This document shows, in pieces, positions 1 to 4,345 of a DNA stretch of 10,869 nt; the first letter of the stretch is position 1, and every line of letters starts with the position of its first letter. The notes under the pieces are model-generated. The model worked only from the letters and a program-made list of their open reading frames with translations, had not been told where the DNA came from and did not search any database. Origin of the DNA: Actinomycetota bacterium (GTDB taxonomy: Bacteria; Actinomycetota; Thermoleophilia; RBG-16-64-13); contig JAMDDA010000033.1 in assembly GCA_023488925.1 (NCBI GenBank), positions 1 to 10,869 on the forward strand. The letters run 5' to 3'. The translations under genes and the position numbers were made by a program.

Positions 1-218
1 GTGAAATTCGGGTCGCCCTTGGCGATGGTCGCCGCCGGTGCGAGCACGTTGTACTGGGCATGAAGCTCGGGACTCGTGAGGTCGATGAGCATGCCCCCGC
101 CCTCGGCGTAGCGCACGATGCCGAGCTCCGAGGCCACTTGGATGAGTGCCCGCTCCTGCGGCCGGACGCGCTCGAGCGCCTGGCCGGGGGGGTCTTTCTG
201 CTTGGCTGCTGTAGACAT
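1..218 (-). CDS. Phage early-operon protein, N-terminal part only
   Basis: This is the 5' part of a leftward gene that leaves the window at position 1; 72 codons are visible. The ATG at 218 has a strong ribosome binding site (GGGAGGAG, 6 bases upstream) and lies 16 bases after the stop of the preceding gene, so it is the next cistron of the same operon. The visible protein starts MSTAAKQKDPPGQ, is charged, and continues with a mixed alpha/beta-looking stretch containing GGGMLIDLTSPELHAQYNV. I do not recognise the family. Its place at the distal end of a Cro-led operon fits a phage replication or recombination accessory gene, but that is position-based inference only. Confidence 0.75.
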   Translation of the reverse strand, partial: MSTAAKQKDPPGQALERVRPQERALIQVASELGIVRYAEGGGMLIDLTSPELHAQYNVLAPAATIAKGDPNF

Positions 219-234
219 CTGCTACTCCTCCCTG

Positions 235-582
235 CTACGATGTAACTGGATGTTGGGAGGCCTCTGCGGAGGCCTTCCGGCGTTGTAGGCGGCCGCGCAG
301 CTCCTGCACTACGTCGACGACTCGATTGCAGTAGGCCTGGGCGTGCCCGGCGAGGCTGAGCTGCTCCTCGTTTAGCCGGTGCTCCAGGCGCACGTGCCGG
401 CGGAGATAGAGGACGTCCGGCCGGTCGTCCGGGTCGATCTTCCCGTCGGCGAAGATGCGGTGAAGCGCGCCCAGCATGCCGCGGGTATTGGCGAGCTGGG
501 TTTCGGCTCCCCGGGCCGCATCGCCCAAGCAGTCGTCCAGCTGGCGGACGGCCATCGGCAGCGGCCCTCTCGGTCTCGTCAT
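235..582 (-). CDS. Hypothetical phage protein, 115 aa
   Basis: The chosen ATG at 582 is preceded by an excellent ribosome binding site (AGGAGGTGATC, then CAACAG). The 115-residue product is charged and probably helical, with RPDVLYLRRHVRLEHRLNEE mid-protein and an Arg-rich segment near the C-terminus. No catalytic motif or membrane segment is visible. The frame stays open upstream to a GTG at 696, which overlaps the stop of the preceding gene as GTGA. That longer form (154 aa) would add an N-terminal CRRCG motif. The strong internal site favours 582, but the GTGA overlap is typical of this operon, so both starts are plausible. I do not recognise the family. Confidence 0.7.
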   Translation of the reverse strand: MTRPRGPLPMAVRQLDDCLGDAARGAETQLANTRGMLGALHRIFADGKIDPDDRPDVLYLRRHVRLEHRLNEEQLSLAGHAQAYCNRVVDVVQELRGRLQRRKASAEASQHPVTS

Positions 583-692
583 CTGTTGATCACCTCCTCT
601 CTCGATCGTCTCGGCGGCCGCCGGGGCGGAACGGGCCATGGGGCCGGCTTCCTCGCCGCAGCGACGGCAGACACCAGATGCTGGCGTCAGGC

Positions 693-917
693 TCACAGCG
701 CCTCCGGCCCCCACAATGCCGCGATGAGCAGCGCCACCACGATCACCAGGACCGGCCAGAAGGGCAGAGGCCGGGGCTGTGCTCGGCGCATGCGGGACAG
801 CCGGAGCGACTGCTCCGCCCGCCAGTACAGGTCGACGCCGCGCGCCTCGTAGAGGTCGGAGAGTGCGCCCAGTGTCATCGCCCGCCCCTGGGAGAGCGAG
901 GGCCAGATCCGGATCAT
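693..917 (-). CDS. Small single-pass membrane protein, 74 aa
   Basis: The start ATG at 917 follows a GAGGAGGAGA ribosome binding site and overlaps the stop of the upstream cistron as ATGA, a classic coupling junction. The protein has a charged N-terminal half, a basic stretch (RLSRMRRAQPRP, about residues 39-50) and one hydrophobic helix (about 53-69: WPVLVIVVALLIAALW) close to the C-terminus. The topology is that of a tail-anchored protein, with the basic side probably cytoplasmic. No family is recognised. The frame also stays open upstream to 1064, but the Cys-containing upstream gene in another frame explains that stretch better. Confidence 0.7.
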   Translation of the reverse strand: MIRIWPSLSQGRAMTLGALSDLYEARGVDLYWRAEQSLRLSRMRRAQPRPLPFWPVLVIVVALLIAALWGPEAL

Positions 918-1058
918 TTCTCCTCCTCGCCCTCGACCTCGGATGCCGGGTCGAGCTCGTGCAGCATCACAGTGGTCGCGGCCAGGTGAGGACGGCCGCA
1001 CACAGAGCAGGGGTACCGGGGGCCGGCTGGGGTAGAGACGGGAGTGGGGGAAGTTCAC
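914..1058 (-). CDS. Small CxxC protein with an apparent +1 frameshift
   Basis: A GTG at 1058 sits at ideal distance from GGAGG (1066-1070), three bases after the stop of the preceding gene. Its frame begins MNFPHSRLYPSRPP. The convincing 3' end lies in the +1 frame: PRYPCSVCGRPHLAATTVML followed by an acidic tail ending EGEEEK, with its TGA overlapping the next ATG as ATGA. The two frames join at a run of five G (1018-1022 on the + strand, C on the coding strand). The total of 145 bases is one more than a multiple of three. Either a base is extra in the assembly, the gene is broken, or there is programmed +1 frameshifting. The product would be about 47 aa with a CSVC zinc-knuckle-like motif; its function is unknown. 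Confidence 0.5.
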
Positions 1059-1060
1059 GG

Positions 1061-1318
1061 TCACACCTCCAGGAGGATCGAGTCGGGAGAGGGCGCCCCC
1101 GCCCCGGCTGCAGCCGGGGCGGGGGAGGTGCGGGGAAGGAGTGTCGCGGCGGCCGGCGTGGCGGGCCGACCTTGAGCGGCGATGTTCGCGCCGGAGCGCC
1201 GGGCCTCTACCGCCTCAGCCCGCAGAGCGTGGAGCAGGGTGTGCAGGAGAGAGGGAGTGGGGACGGGGACGTCCCCGAGGGCGCGGAGTGCGGCGATGAG
1301 CGAGTCGTGGCCGCTCAC
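1061..1318 (-). CDS. Hypothetical phage protein, 85 aa, Ala/Pro-rich tail
   Basis: The GTG start at 1318 overlaps the stop of the upstream gene as GTGA, and the TGA at 1061-1063 lies three bases before the next GTG, so it is tightly packed in the leftward operon. The N-terminal half is predicted helical (SLIAALRALGDVPVP, then LLHTLLHALRAEAVEARR). The C-terminal half is a low-complexity Ala/Pro stretch, probably disordered. No domain is recognised. Confidence rests on the overlaps, the G/C-rich third positions and the frame length, not on homology. Confidence 0.6.
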   Translation of the reverse strand: MSGHDSLIAALRALGDVPVPTPSLLHTLLHALRAEAVEARRSGANIAAQGRPATPAAATLLPRTSPAPAAAGAGAPSPDSILLEV

Positions 1319-1521
1319 GCGGCACCCCGCTTTCGCTCACACTGGGTACGCTCGGCCTCGGCGACCCAGATCTGCCGCGCCTCGGGGTGAGCCTCGAGGT
1401 CCTCCTCGATGATCCGGCGGATGCGGCCGGCGATCTCCTCGGAGAGGACGGGGTAGGCAACGCCGTCGACCAGGATGTGGTCGGTGGGGACGCTACAGGC
1501 TTTGGATACGCTGTCGGCCAT
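1315..1521 (-). CDS. Hypothetical phage protein, 68 aa
   Basis: The ATG at 1521 lies four bases after the stop of the Cro-like gene; a GAGGTGG upstream inside that gene can serve as ribosome binding site. The protein reads MADSVSKACSVPTDHILVDG and continues with an amphipathic helix (SEEIAGRIRRIIEEDLEAH) and a charged, Arg-rich end. The second position in a lysogeny-switch operon could suit an excisionase or a small regulator, but no helix-turn-helix is evident and I do not recognise the family. Confidence 0.65.
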   Translation of the reverse strand: MADSVSKACSVPTDHILVDGVAYPVLSEEIAGRIRRIIEEDLEAHPEARQIWVAEAERTQCERKRGAA

Positions 1522-1525
1522 TGGG

Positions 1526-1768
1526 CTATGCCACCTCTGGCATTTCTCGGCCGGCGACGACCAGGTCCTCGACAGTGCACCGAAGTGCTCGGGCATAAAG
1601 AATGAGAGTGTCGCCGCGCGGCCAGCGCTTCCCGGTCGCGTGATCGCTTACTCGAGCCTCCGTGAGGCCCACTATTTCGGCGAGTCGCCTCTGCGTCATC
1701 GGCCCTTCACCGGGGTGCCGTCGGGTCGCGTTGAACGCCTCGATCTGTTCCGCCAAGAGCAGTTTCAC
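1526..1768 (-). CDS. Cro-like XRE-family HTH regulator, 80 aa
   Basis: First gene of the leftward operon. The GTG at 1768 is chosen because GAGG lies 8 bases upstream and it falls well inside the transcript predicted from the promoter at 1808-1836; starts further upstream would cover that promoter. Residues about 24-70 form an HTH_3 (lambda-repressor-like) fold: MTQRRLAEIVGLTEARVSDH, then a basic turn TGKRWPRGD and the final helix ILYARALRCTVEDLV. At 80 residues it is essentially only a DNA-binding domain, as in Cro proteins. It is divergent from the 121-aa repressor across three palindromic operators, so it likely helps flip the lytic/lysogenic switch. The role comes from context; the fold is clear. 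Confidence 0.8.
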   Translation of the reverse strand: MKLLLAEQIEAFNATRRHPGEGPMTQRRLAEIVGLTEARVSDHATGKRWPRGDTLILYARALRCTVEDLVVAGREMPEVA

Positions 1769-1792
1769 CTGACCGTCCTCGTCTGTACGAGC

Positions 1793-1810
1793 TATGCCAA
1801 CGCTGGCATA
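1793..1810. promoter_or_regulatory. Operator O1
   Basis: The sequence TATGCCAACGCTGGCATA is a perfect 7-4-7 inverted repeat. It overlaps the -10 and start region of the leftward promoter, so a dimeric repressor bound here would block the Cro-like operon. Confidence 0.8.
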
Positions 1811-1836
1811 ATAGCACGCTATGCCAGCGTTGGCAA
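1808..1836 (-). promoter_or_regulatory. Leftward early promoter
   Basis: On the minus strand, a -35 TTGCCA (1831-1836) is followed by exactly 17 bases and a -10 TATTAT (1808-1813). The predicted transcript starts near 1800, inside O1. Operators O1 and O2 overlap both elements. Confidence 0.8.
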
Positions 1837-1837
1837 G
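1820..1837. promoter_or_regulatory. Operator O2
   Basis: TATGCCAGCGTTGGCAAG is the reverse complement of O1 in 16 of 18 positions, centred 27 bp from O1. It overlaps the -35 element of the leftward promoter. Confidence 0.75.
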
Positions 1838-1841
1838 CACC

Positions 1842-1859
1842 ATTGCCACCGCCAGCATA
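1842..1859. promoter_or_regulatory. Operator O3 (degenerate)
   Basis: ATTGCCACCGCCAGCATA matches O1 at 13 of 18 positions, centred 22 bp from O2 and just before the start codon of the divergent repressor. It is placed as an autoregulatory site would be. Weaker match, hence lower confidence. Confidence 0.5.
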
Positions 1860-1870
1860 GAGTGGGCGCA

Positions 1871-2236
1871 ATGGGCGATCAGACCATGGAAACCATCGAC
1901 ATAGCCCTGCGCCGATTGATGGATGAGCAGGGTCTGACCGAGACCGACCTCGCCGGCCGGACCGAGCTCAACCAGAGCACGGTGAATAGATACCTGCGGA
2001 AACGTCGCGGCCGCCAGCTCAATCCTCGCACCATAGAGACGATCACCCAGCTGGCCAGGGCCGTCGGGAAGGACCCCTCCTATTTCCTCGAGGTGCGGAT
2101 CTACGAAGCCCGGCACCAGGTCGAGAAGGCCATGCGCGAGGGCCTCCTCAGCCTAGAGACCCTGGAGACCCTTCTCGAGGAGCTCCGTCTGGAGAGGGAG
2201 GCCCGGGAAGCGCGGAGCGCCGGAGGAACACCGTGA
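1871..2236 (+). CDS. Phage-type XRE repressor, 121 aa, no peptidase domain
   Basis: Divergent from the Cro-like gene, this is the likely lysogeny repressor. Residues about 8-80 form an XRE/HTH_3 domain with the recognition segment LTETDLAGRTELNQSTVNRY, a basic RKRRGRQ turn and a closing helix ending PSYFLEVR. Residues about 78-115 are a charged, probably coiled-coil helix (LETLETLLEELRLERE), a candidate dimerisation arm. There is no Ala-Gly cleavage site and no S24 peptidase domain as in lambda CI or LexA, so RecA-stimulated self-cleavage is not expected. ATG 1871 is preferred over ATG 1886 because the paralog at 3579 begins with the same MxxxTME pattern. The ribosome binding site is weak; a short-leader or leaderless mRNA is possible. 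Confidence 0.85.
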   Translation: MGDQTMETIDIALRRLMDEQGLTETDLAGRTELNQSTVNRYLRKRRGRQLNPRTIETITQLARAVGKDPSYFLEVRIYEARHQVEKAMREGLLSLETLETLLEELRLEREAREARSAGGTP

Positions 2237-2336
2237 GCCGGCGCGCCTCAAGCACCGCCCAGCGGTGGTATCGGTCCTCCTCGTCCACCTCCTGCAGCAC
2301 CTTCGCCGCCCGCTCGACTGCCTCTCTACCGGTCAT
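2148..2336 (-). CDS. Small SOS-boxed protein, 62 aa (antirepressor candidate)
   Basis: The ATG at 2336 has a GGGAGG ribosome binding site five bases upstream, and a perfect LexA-type box lies 25 bp upstream at 2361-2374. The first 43 residues look like a real charged helical protein (EAVERAAKVLQEVDEEDRYH, then RWAVLEARRLTVFLRR). The last 19 are Pro/Gly/Ser-rich and read antisense to the repressor's coiled coil: the two genes converge and overlap by 89 bp. I do not recognise the family. SOS control plus adjacency to a non-cleavable repressor makes an antirepressor role attractive, but this is inference. Part of the frame could be a shadow of the repressor 3' end. Confidence 0.5.
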   Translation of the reverse strand: MTGREAVERAAKVLQEVDEEDRYHRWAVLEARRLTVFLRRSALPGPPSPDGAPREGSPGSLG

Positions 2337-2360
2337 CCTGCCCTCCCCCTCGCGGCCTAC

Positions 2361-2374
2361 CGAACACTTGTTCG
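2361..2374. promoter_or_regulatory. LexA (SOS) box 1
   Basis: CGAACACTTGTTCG is a perfect CGAAC-N4-GTTCG palindrome, the LexA/DinR operator type of Gram-positive bacteria. It lies 25 bp before the start of the leftward 62-aa gene. Confidence 0.8.
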
Positions 2375-2432
2375 TAGCCTACGCCAATCCCCGGACGGAA
2401 AACAAGGCCTCTCTACATGCAAATATCCTGCA

Positions 2433-2444
2433 ATTACGCATAAT
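2433..2444. repeat. 12-bp near-palindrome, copy 1
   Basis: ATTACGCATAAT is the exact reverse complement of the 12 bases at 2939-2950, so the two copies bracket the zinc-ribbon gene in opposite orientation. It contains CATAAT, a possible rightward -10 element, so it may be an operator. Confidence 0.5.
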
Positions 2445-2474
2445 GCCAGGACGGTTGTGTCTGGCCGCTAGGGG

Positions 2475-2488
2475 CGAACAGATGTTCG
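2475..2488. promoter_or_regulatory. LexA (SOS) box 2
   Basis: CGAACAGATGTTCG is a second perfect CGAAC-N4-GTTCG palindrome, 67 bp before the start of the rightward zinc-ribbon gene. Together with box 1 it frames the divergent promoter region. Confidence 0.8.
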
Positions 2489-2555
2489 CAACAAGCGCGG
2501 GAGGCGTCCGCTCAGGGCGGCGGACATGTGGAGCGAGTAGAAGGGGAGGTGGCTG

Positions 2556-2939
2556 ATGCCGGCATGCCCGCGATGCGGAGAATCGGTCGACGCGAACAAT
2601 CACTGTCCAGCCTGCGGGGCGACTGCCCTGCCCTTGCAGGCAGCCCCCGCCCCAAAGCGGCGGAGCCTCAAGCCTCTCTTGGGAGCACGCCATTCCGGCG
2701 GGCGGGTTTGCGAGCACTGCGGCGCGGCCGTGAGCTCCCAGGCCATTATGTGCGCGAACTGCGGGGCACCGCTGAAGCCCGAAGTATGTCTCCAGAAGCC
2801 CGTGGTCGCCCAGCCCAAGGGCCCGGTGGCGCAGGGCTTCTACATGGCGTTCGGCGCCTTTCTGTTCCTCATCGTGCTCGGCCTGTTCCTGGCGGTCCTG
2901 AATTTCATGTGCGCCGCAGCTCTTCTGTCGGGGTCGTGA
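2556..2939 (+). CDS. Double zinc-ribbon membrane protein, 127 aa, SOS-boxed
   Basis: The ATG at 2556 follows GGGGAGG with 6 bases of spacing. Two zinc-ribbon units are visible: CPRC (Cys 4, 7) with CPAC (17, 20), and CEHC (52, 55) with CANC (66, 69). A hydrophobic helix at about 95-118 (GFYMAFGAFLFLIVLGLFLA) anchors the C-terminus, so the ribbons probably sit in the cytoplasm. This resembles the generic bacterial zinc-ribbon (double zinc ribbon) membrane proteins, whose biochemical role is mostly unknown. The perfect LexA box upstream suggests DNA-damage induction. A membrane effector or a sequestering antirepressor is conceivable; neither is shown by the sequence. Confidence 0.8.
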   Translation: MPACPRCGESVDANNHCPACGATALPLQAAPAPKRRSLKPLLGARHSGGRVCEHCGAAVSSQAIMCANCGAPLKPEVCLQKPVVAQPKGPVAQGFYMAFGAFLFLIVLGLFLAVLNFMCAAALLSGS

Positions 2940-2950
2940 TTATGCGTAAT
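2939..2950. repeat. 12-bp near-palindrome, copy 2
   Basis: ATTATGCGTAAT is the exact reverse complement of 2433-2444. It starts at the last base of the zinc-ribbon stop codon and covers the ATG of the 18-codon frame. Confidence 0.5.
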
Positions 2951-2998
2951 GCGAGGAAGGCGGCCGGTCGGGCGGATAGAGGGAAGAAGGTAGCGTGA
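2942..2998 (+). CDS. Possible 18-aa basic peptide / coupling ORF
   Basis: The frame reads MRNARKAAGRADRGKKVA and its TGA overlaps the GTG of the next gene (GTGA at 2995-2998). The composition is strongly basic. Only a distant GGGG could act as ribosome binding site. It may serve to couple translation of the next gene, or it may be chance. Confidence 0.25.
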   Translation: MRNARKAAGRADRGKKVA

Positions 2999-3222
2999 AG
3001 GAACGGGTCGCCAAGATCATCAGGTTTCCTGTGGCTCGCCGGTGGAAGCAGAACGACCTGATCGCCCGCGGCTTGAATTGCTCGAACCCCAGCCAGATCT
3101 GGCTGGAGGGTAGCCCTGGGCCGAAGCTCCCGGCAAGCTCCCCCGGCGAGGCCATCGAGCTCCACAGGTTCCAGACCCCGGCCACCGATGACACCGCGGA
3201 CGACGGTCCCGGCGATGCGTGA
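2995..3222 (+). CDS. Hypothetical phage protein, 75 aa
   Basis: The GTG at 2995 is preceded by AGAAGG at 4 bases. The protein starts MKERVAKIIRFPVARRWKQN, basic and probably structured, then contains LIARGLNCSNPSQIWLEGS, and ends in an acidic Thr/Asp-rich tail that is likely disordered. It follows the SOS-boxed zinc-ribbon gene in the same direction with a 55-bp gap, so it may share that transcript. No family is recognised. It converges with the leftward gene ending at 3224. Confidence 0.5.
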   Translation: MKERVAKIIRFPVARRWKQNDLIARGLNCSNPSQIWLEGSPGPKLPASSPGEAIELHRFQTPATDDTADDGPGDA

Positions 3223-3223
3223 G

Positions 3224-3478
3224 CTAGCACGAGGCCTCGTAGGTCTCCGTGAGCTCGACGTGCCGGCAGTCGGGACAGATGAGATGCAGGTGCTCGCCGG
3301 AGACGCCCAGACGGCAGCGCTCGCCGCCCGCGCAGTAGCGCACTCGGGGCCGGCCGGTGCTACCGCACTTCGCGCACCAGACGTCGCCGGGGGTCAGCAG
3401 GGGAGGGTCGAGGGAGCGGAATGGCGAGAGGCTGATGGGTGGCCGTTCACAGTTCTCGCGGTCTTCGGCAGGAATCAC
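3224..3478 (-). CDS. Cys-rich zinc-binding protein, 84 aa
   Basis: The GTG at 3478 follows GGGAGG at a good distance, and the promoter at 3513-3541 would give a leader of roughly 25-30 bases. An upstream in-frame ATG at 3541 lies inside that promoter's -35 element and is rejected. Cysteine pairs are C35/C38 (WCAKCG), C49/C55 (YCAGGERC) and C68/C71 (ICPDC), with His 63 and His 65 between: one or two zinc sites, like small zinc-ribbon phage proteins. It occupies the position relative to the second repressor that the Cro-like gene occupies in the first switch, but it is not an obvious HTH. Nucleic-acid or protein binding is possible; the exact role is unknown. Confidence 0.75.
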   Translation of the reverse strand: MIPAEDRENCERPPISLSPFRSLDPPLLTPGDVWCAKCGSTGRPRVRYCAGGERCRLGVSGEHLHLICPDCRHVELTETYEASC

Positions 3479-3512
3479 GGCGCCTCCCTTCTTGCGTGGC
3501 CGGCGCGGCTCG

Positions 3513-3541
3513 AATATAGCGGGGTGTTGCACCGATGTCAA
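3513..3541 (-). promoter_or_regulatory. Near-consensus leftward promoter of the second switch
   Basis: On the minus strand a consensus -35 TTGACA (3536-3541) is followed by exactly 17 bases and a -10 TATATT (3513-3518). It is the closest match to the sigma-70 consensus that I found in the window. Confidence 0.85.
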
Positions 3542-3562
3542 TTATGGTTTGCATCCGTGCAT
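3528..3562. promoter_or_regulatory. Candidate operators of the second repressor
   Basis: TTGCATCCGTGCAT (3549-3562) holds a 4-4-4 inverted repeat (TGCA/TGCA). A related site, TTGCACCGATGTCA, begins at 3527 and overlaps the -35 element; the two are spaced 22 bp. Also TGCACCGATG (3528-3537) and CATCCGTGCA (3552-3561) form a 10-bp inverted pair with one mismatch. The layout parallels O1-O3 of the first switch with a different sequence. Confidence 0.5.
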
Positions 3563-3578
3563 TAGCTTTGTGGCCGGA

Positions 3579-3890
3579 ATGCACGAGCGAACGATGGAAC
3601 CACTACCGCAAGCCCTGCGCACGCTCATGAATGAGCGCGGCATCACCGATGGGATCGAGCTCTCCGGGATAGCGGACGTTTCCGCGGCGACTGTAAGCCT
3701 GTACTTGTCCGGTCGGCGCGGGAGGGAAATCAACTCCCGCTCCATCCGCACCGTCGAGAAGTTCGCCGCCGCCCTGCGAGTGAAGCCGGAGTACTTCCTC
3801 GAGTATCGGCAGATGAAGGCGGAGAGGCTGGTGCGGGAGGCGATGGCGGCGGGGACACGGTCAAGGTGCTCGACCCACAAGGGCACATAG
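3579..3890 (+). CDS. Second XRE repressor, paralog of 1871-2236
   Basis: The 103-aa product aligns along its length with the first repressor: MHERTMEPLPQALRTLMNER against MGDQTMETIDIALRRLMDEQ, then a shared HTH, a GRRGREI/KRRGRQL turn and PEYFLEYR against PSYFLEVR. ATG 3579 is preferred because both proteins share the MxxxTME start. The C-terminus in this frame (TRSRCSTHKGT) looks wrong. A -1 shift at the four Gs at 3851-3854 gives DTVKVLDPQGHIVLSQSY ending at 3910, which looks like genuine coding sequence. So either an assembly indel, a decayed end, or -1 frameshifting. It is divergent from the Cys-rich gene and presumably represses its promoter. Confidence 0.8.
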   Translation: MHERTMEPLPQALRTLMNERGITDGIELSGIADVSAATVSLYLSGRRGREINSRSIRTVEKFAAALRVKPEYFLEYRQMKAERLVREAMAAGTRSRCSTHKGT

Positions 3891-3916
3891 TGCTGAGCCA
3901 GAGCTACTAGGGGGAG

Positions 3917-4077
3917 ATGAGCATCTGAGCATCGAGGGCACACGCGGGATCCTCTACCTGCTCGCGCGCCTCCTCGGCGACGTGAGCGCCGTGCAGAAGG
4001 GGCGGATCGGGCGTCGGGTTGGTCGCCGGGTCGCCGGCAAGATCACGGGGAGGGCGCTCGGGCGGCTGCTCAAGTAG
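3917..4077 (+). pseudogene. Small basic phage protein with disrupted start
   Basis: From 3925 a 51-codon frame encodes a basic peptide with GILYLLARLLGDVSAVQKGR and then many Gly/Arg repeats, ending at TAG 4075-4077. It resembles small phage and prophage proteins of the pattern LARLLxDVxAVxxGRxGRR; I recall these only as hypothetical. The natural ATG at 3917, placed after GGGGAG, runs into TGA after three codons. The cause is visible: TGAGCATC is duplicated in tandem (3918-3933). With one copy, ATG-AGC-ATC-GAG would run in frame into the rest. Translation could still begin at CTG 3925, which the duplication creates, so the gene may be weak rather than dead. Confidence 0.65.
3918..3933. repeat. 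8-bp tandem duplication
   Basis: TGAGCATC occurs twice back to back, directly after the A of the ATG of the small basic protein, and shifts its frame. Confidence 0.9.
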
Positions 4078-4114
4078 CTTACCGCGCGGGAACGAGCCGA
4101 CCCTCCGCTGCAAG

Positions 4115-4138
4115 GACCGCGCGAACCCGCGGTCTTAT
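4115..4138 (+). terminator. Hairpin, possible terminator of the second-repressor transcript
   Basis: GACCGCG (4115-4121) pairs perfectly with CGCGGTC (4128-4134) across a 6-base loop, followed by TTAT. The U-tract is short, so termination may be weak. Confidence 0.45.
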
Positions 4139-4148
4139 CCGCCGTCTC

Positions 4149-4181
4149 CGGTAGGATAGGGCCATGCGCGGTCGCCTACCG
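4149..4181. repeat. Inverted repeat at the 3' end of the HNH remnant
   Basis: CGGTAGG (4149-4155) and CCTACCG (4175-4181) form a perfect 7-bp inverted repeat with a 19-base loop. The stop codon of the HNH remnant lies in one arm. It may be a terminator for that gene. Confidence 0.35.
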
Positions 4182-4319
4182 TATCCTTCTCGCCCACGAA
4201 CGTCTATTGTTCTCGGCGGTCGTCACTGGCTCCAGGTGGTCCGGGTTCACGCAGGAGGGGTTAGGGCACAGATGATCGATTACAAGTCCTGAGGGACCGA
4301 CCACTACGACGACTAGCAC
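4176..4319 (-). pseudogene. HNH endonuclease remnant
   Basis: Reading leftward from about 4289, the frame encodes [20 protein letters not shown] followed by [12 protein letters not shown], ending at the stop 4176-4178. This is the core of an HNH nuclease: the DH of the first H motif, C-x4-[10 protein letters not shown] and ENNRR. The N-terminal part normally present in phage HNH proteins (over 100 aa) is missing. Upstream the frame is a run of Val codons with a GTG at 4319 but no ribosome binding site. I infer a homing-type endonuclease gene truncated by rearrangement next to the integrase. A 47-aa expressed fragment is unlikely to be active. Confidence 0.7.
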
Positions 4320-4339
4320 TAACCGACAACAACTAGCAC
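4312..4339. repeat. Direct repeat ACTAGCAC x2
   Basis: ACTAGCAC occurs at 4312-4319 and 4332-4339, 20 bp apart (two helical turns), upstream of the integrase. It could be a regulator or accessory site; no partner is known. Confidence 0.35.
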
Positions 4340-4345
4340 CACCAC

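Noticed and set aside
379-1390. Several plus-strand frames of 60-200 codons
   Set aside because: They are opposite the leftward early operon, which has ribosome binding sites and stop/start overlaps; the plus frames have neither.
2233-2556. 107-codon plus-strand frame after the repressor
   Set aside because: Ser/Arg-rich low-complexity reading opposite the 62-aa gene and through both SOS boxes; no ribosome binding site.
4195-4215. CGAAC...GTTC resembling an SOS box
   Set aside because: The half-sites are seven bases apart instead of four, and the stretch is coding for the HNH remnant on the other strand.
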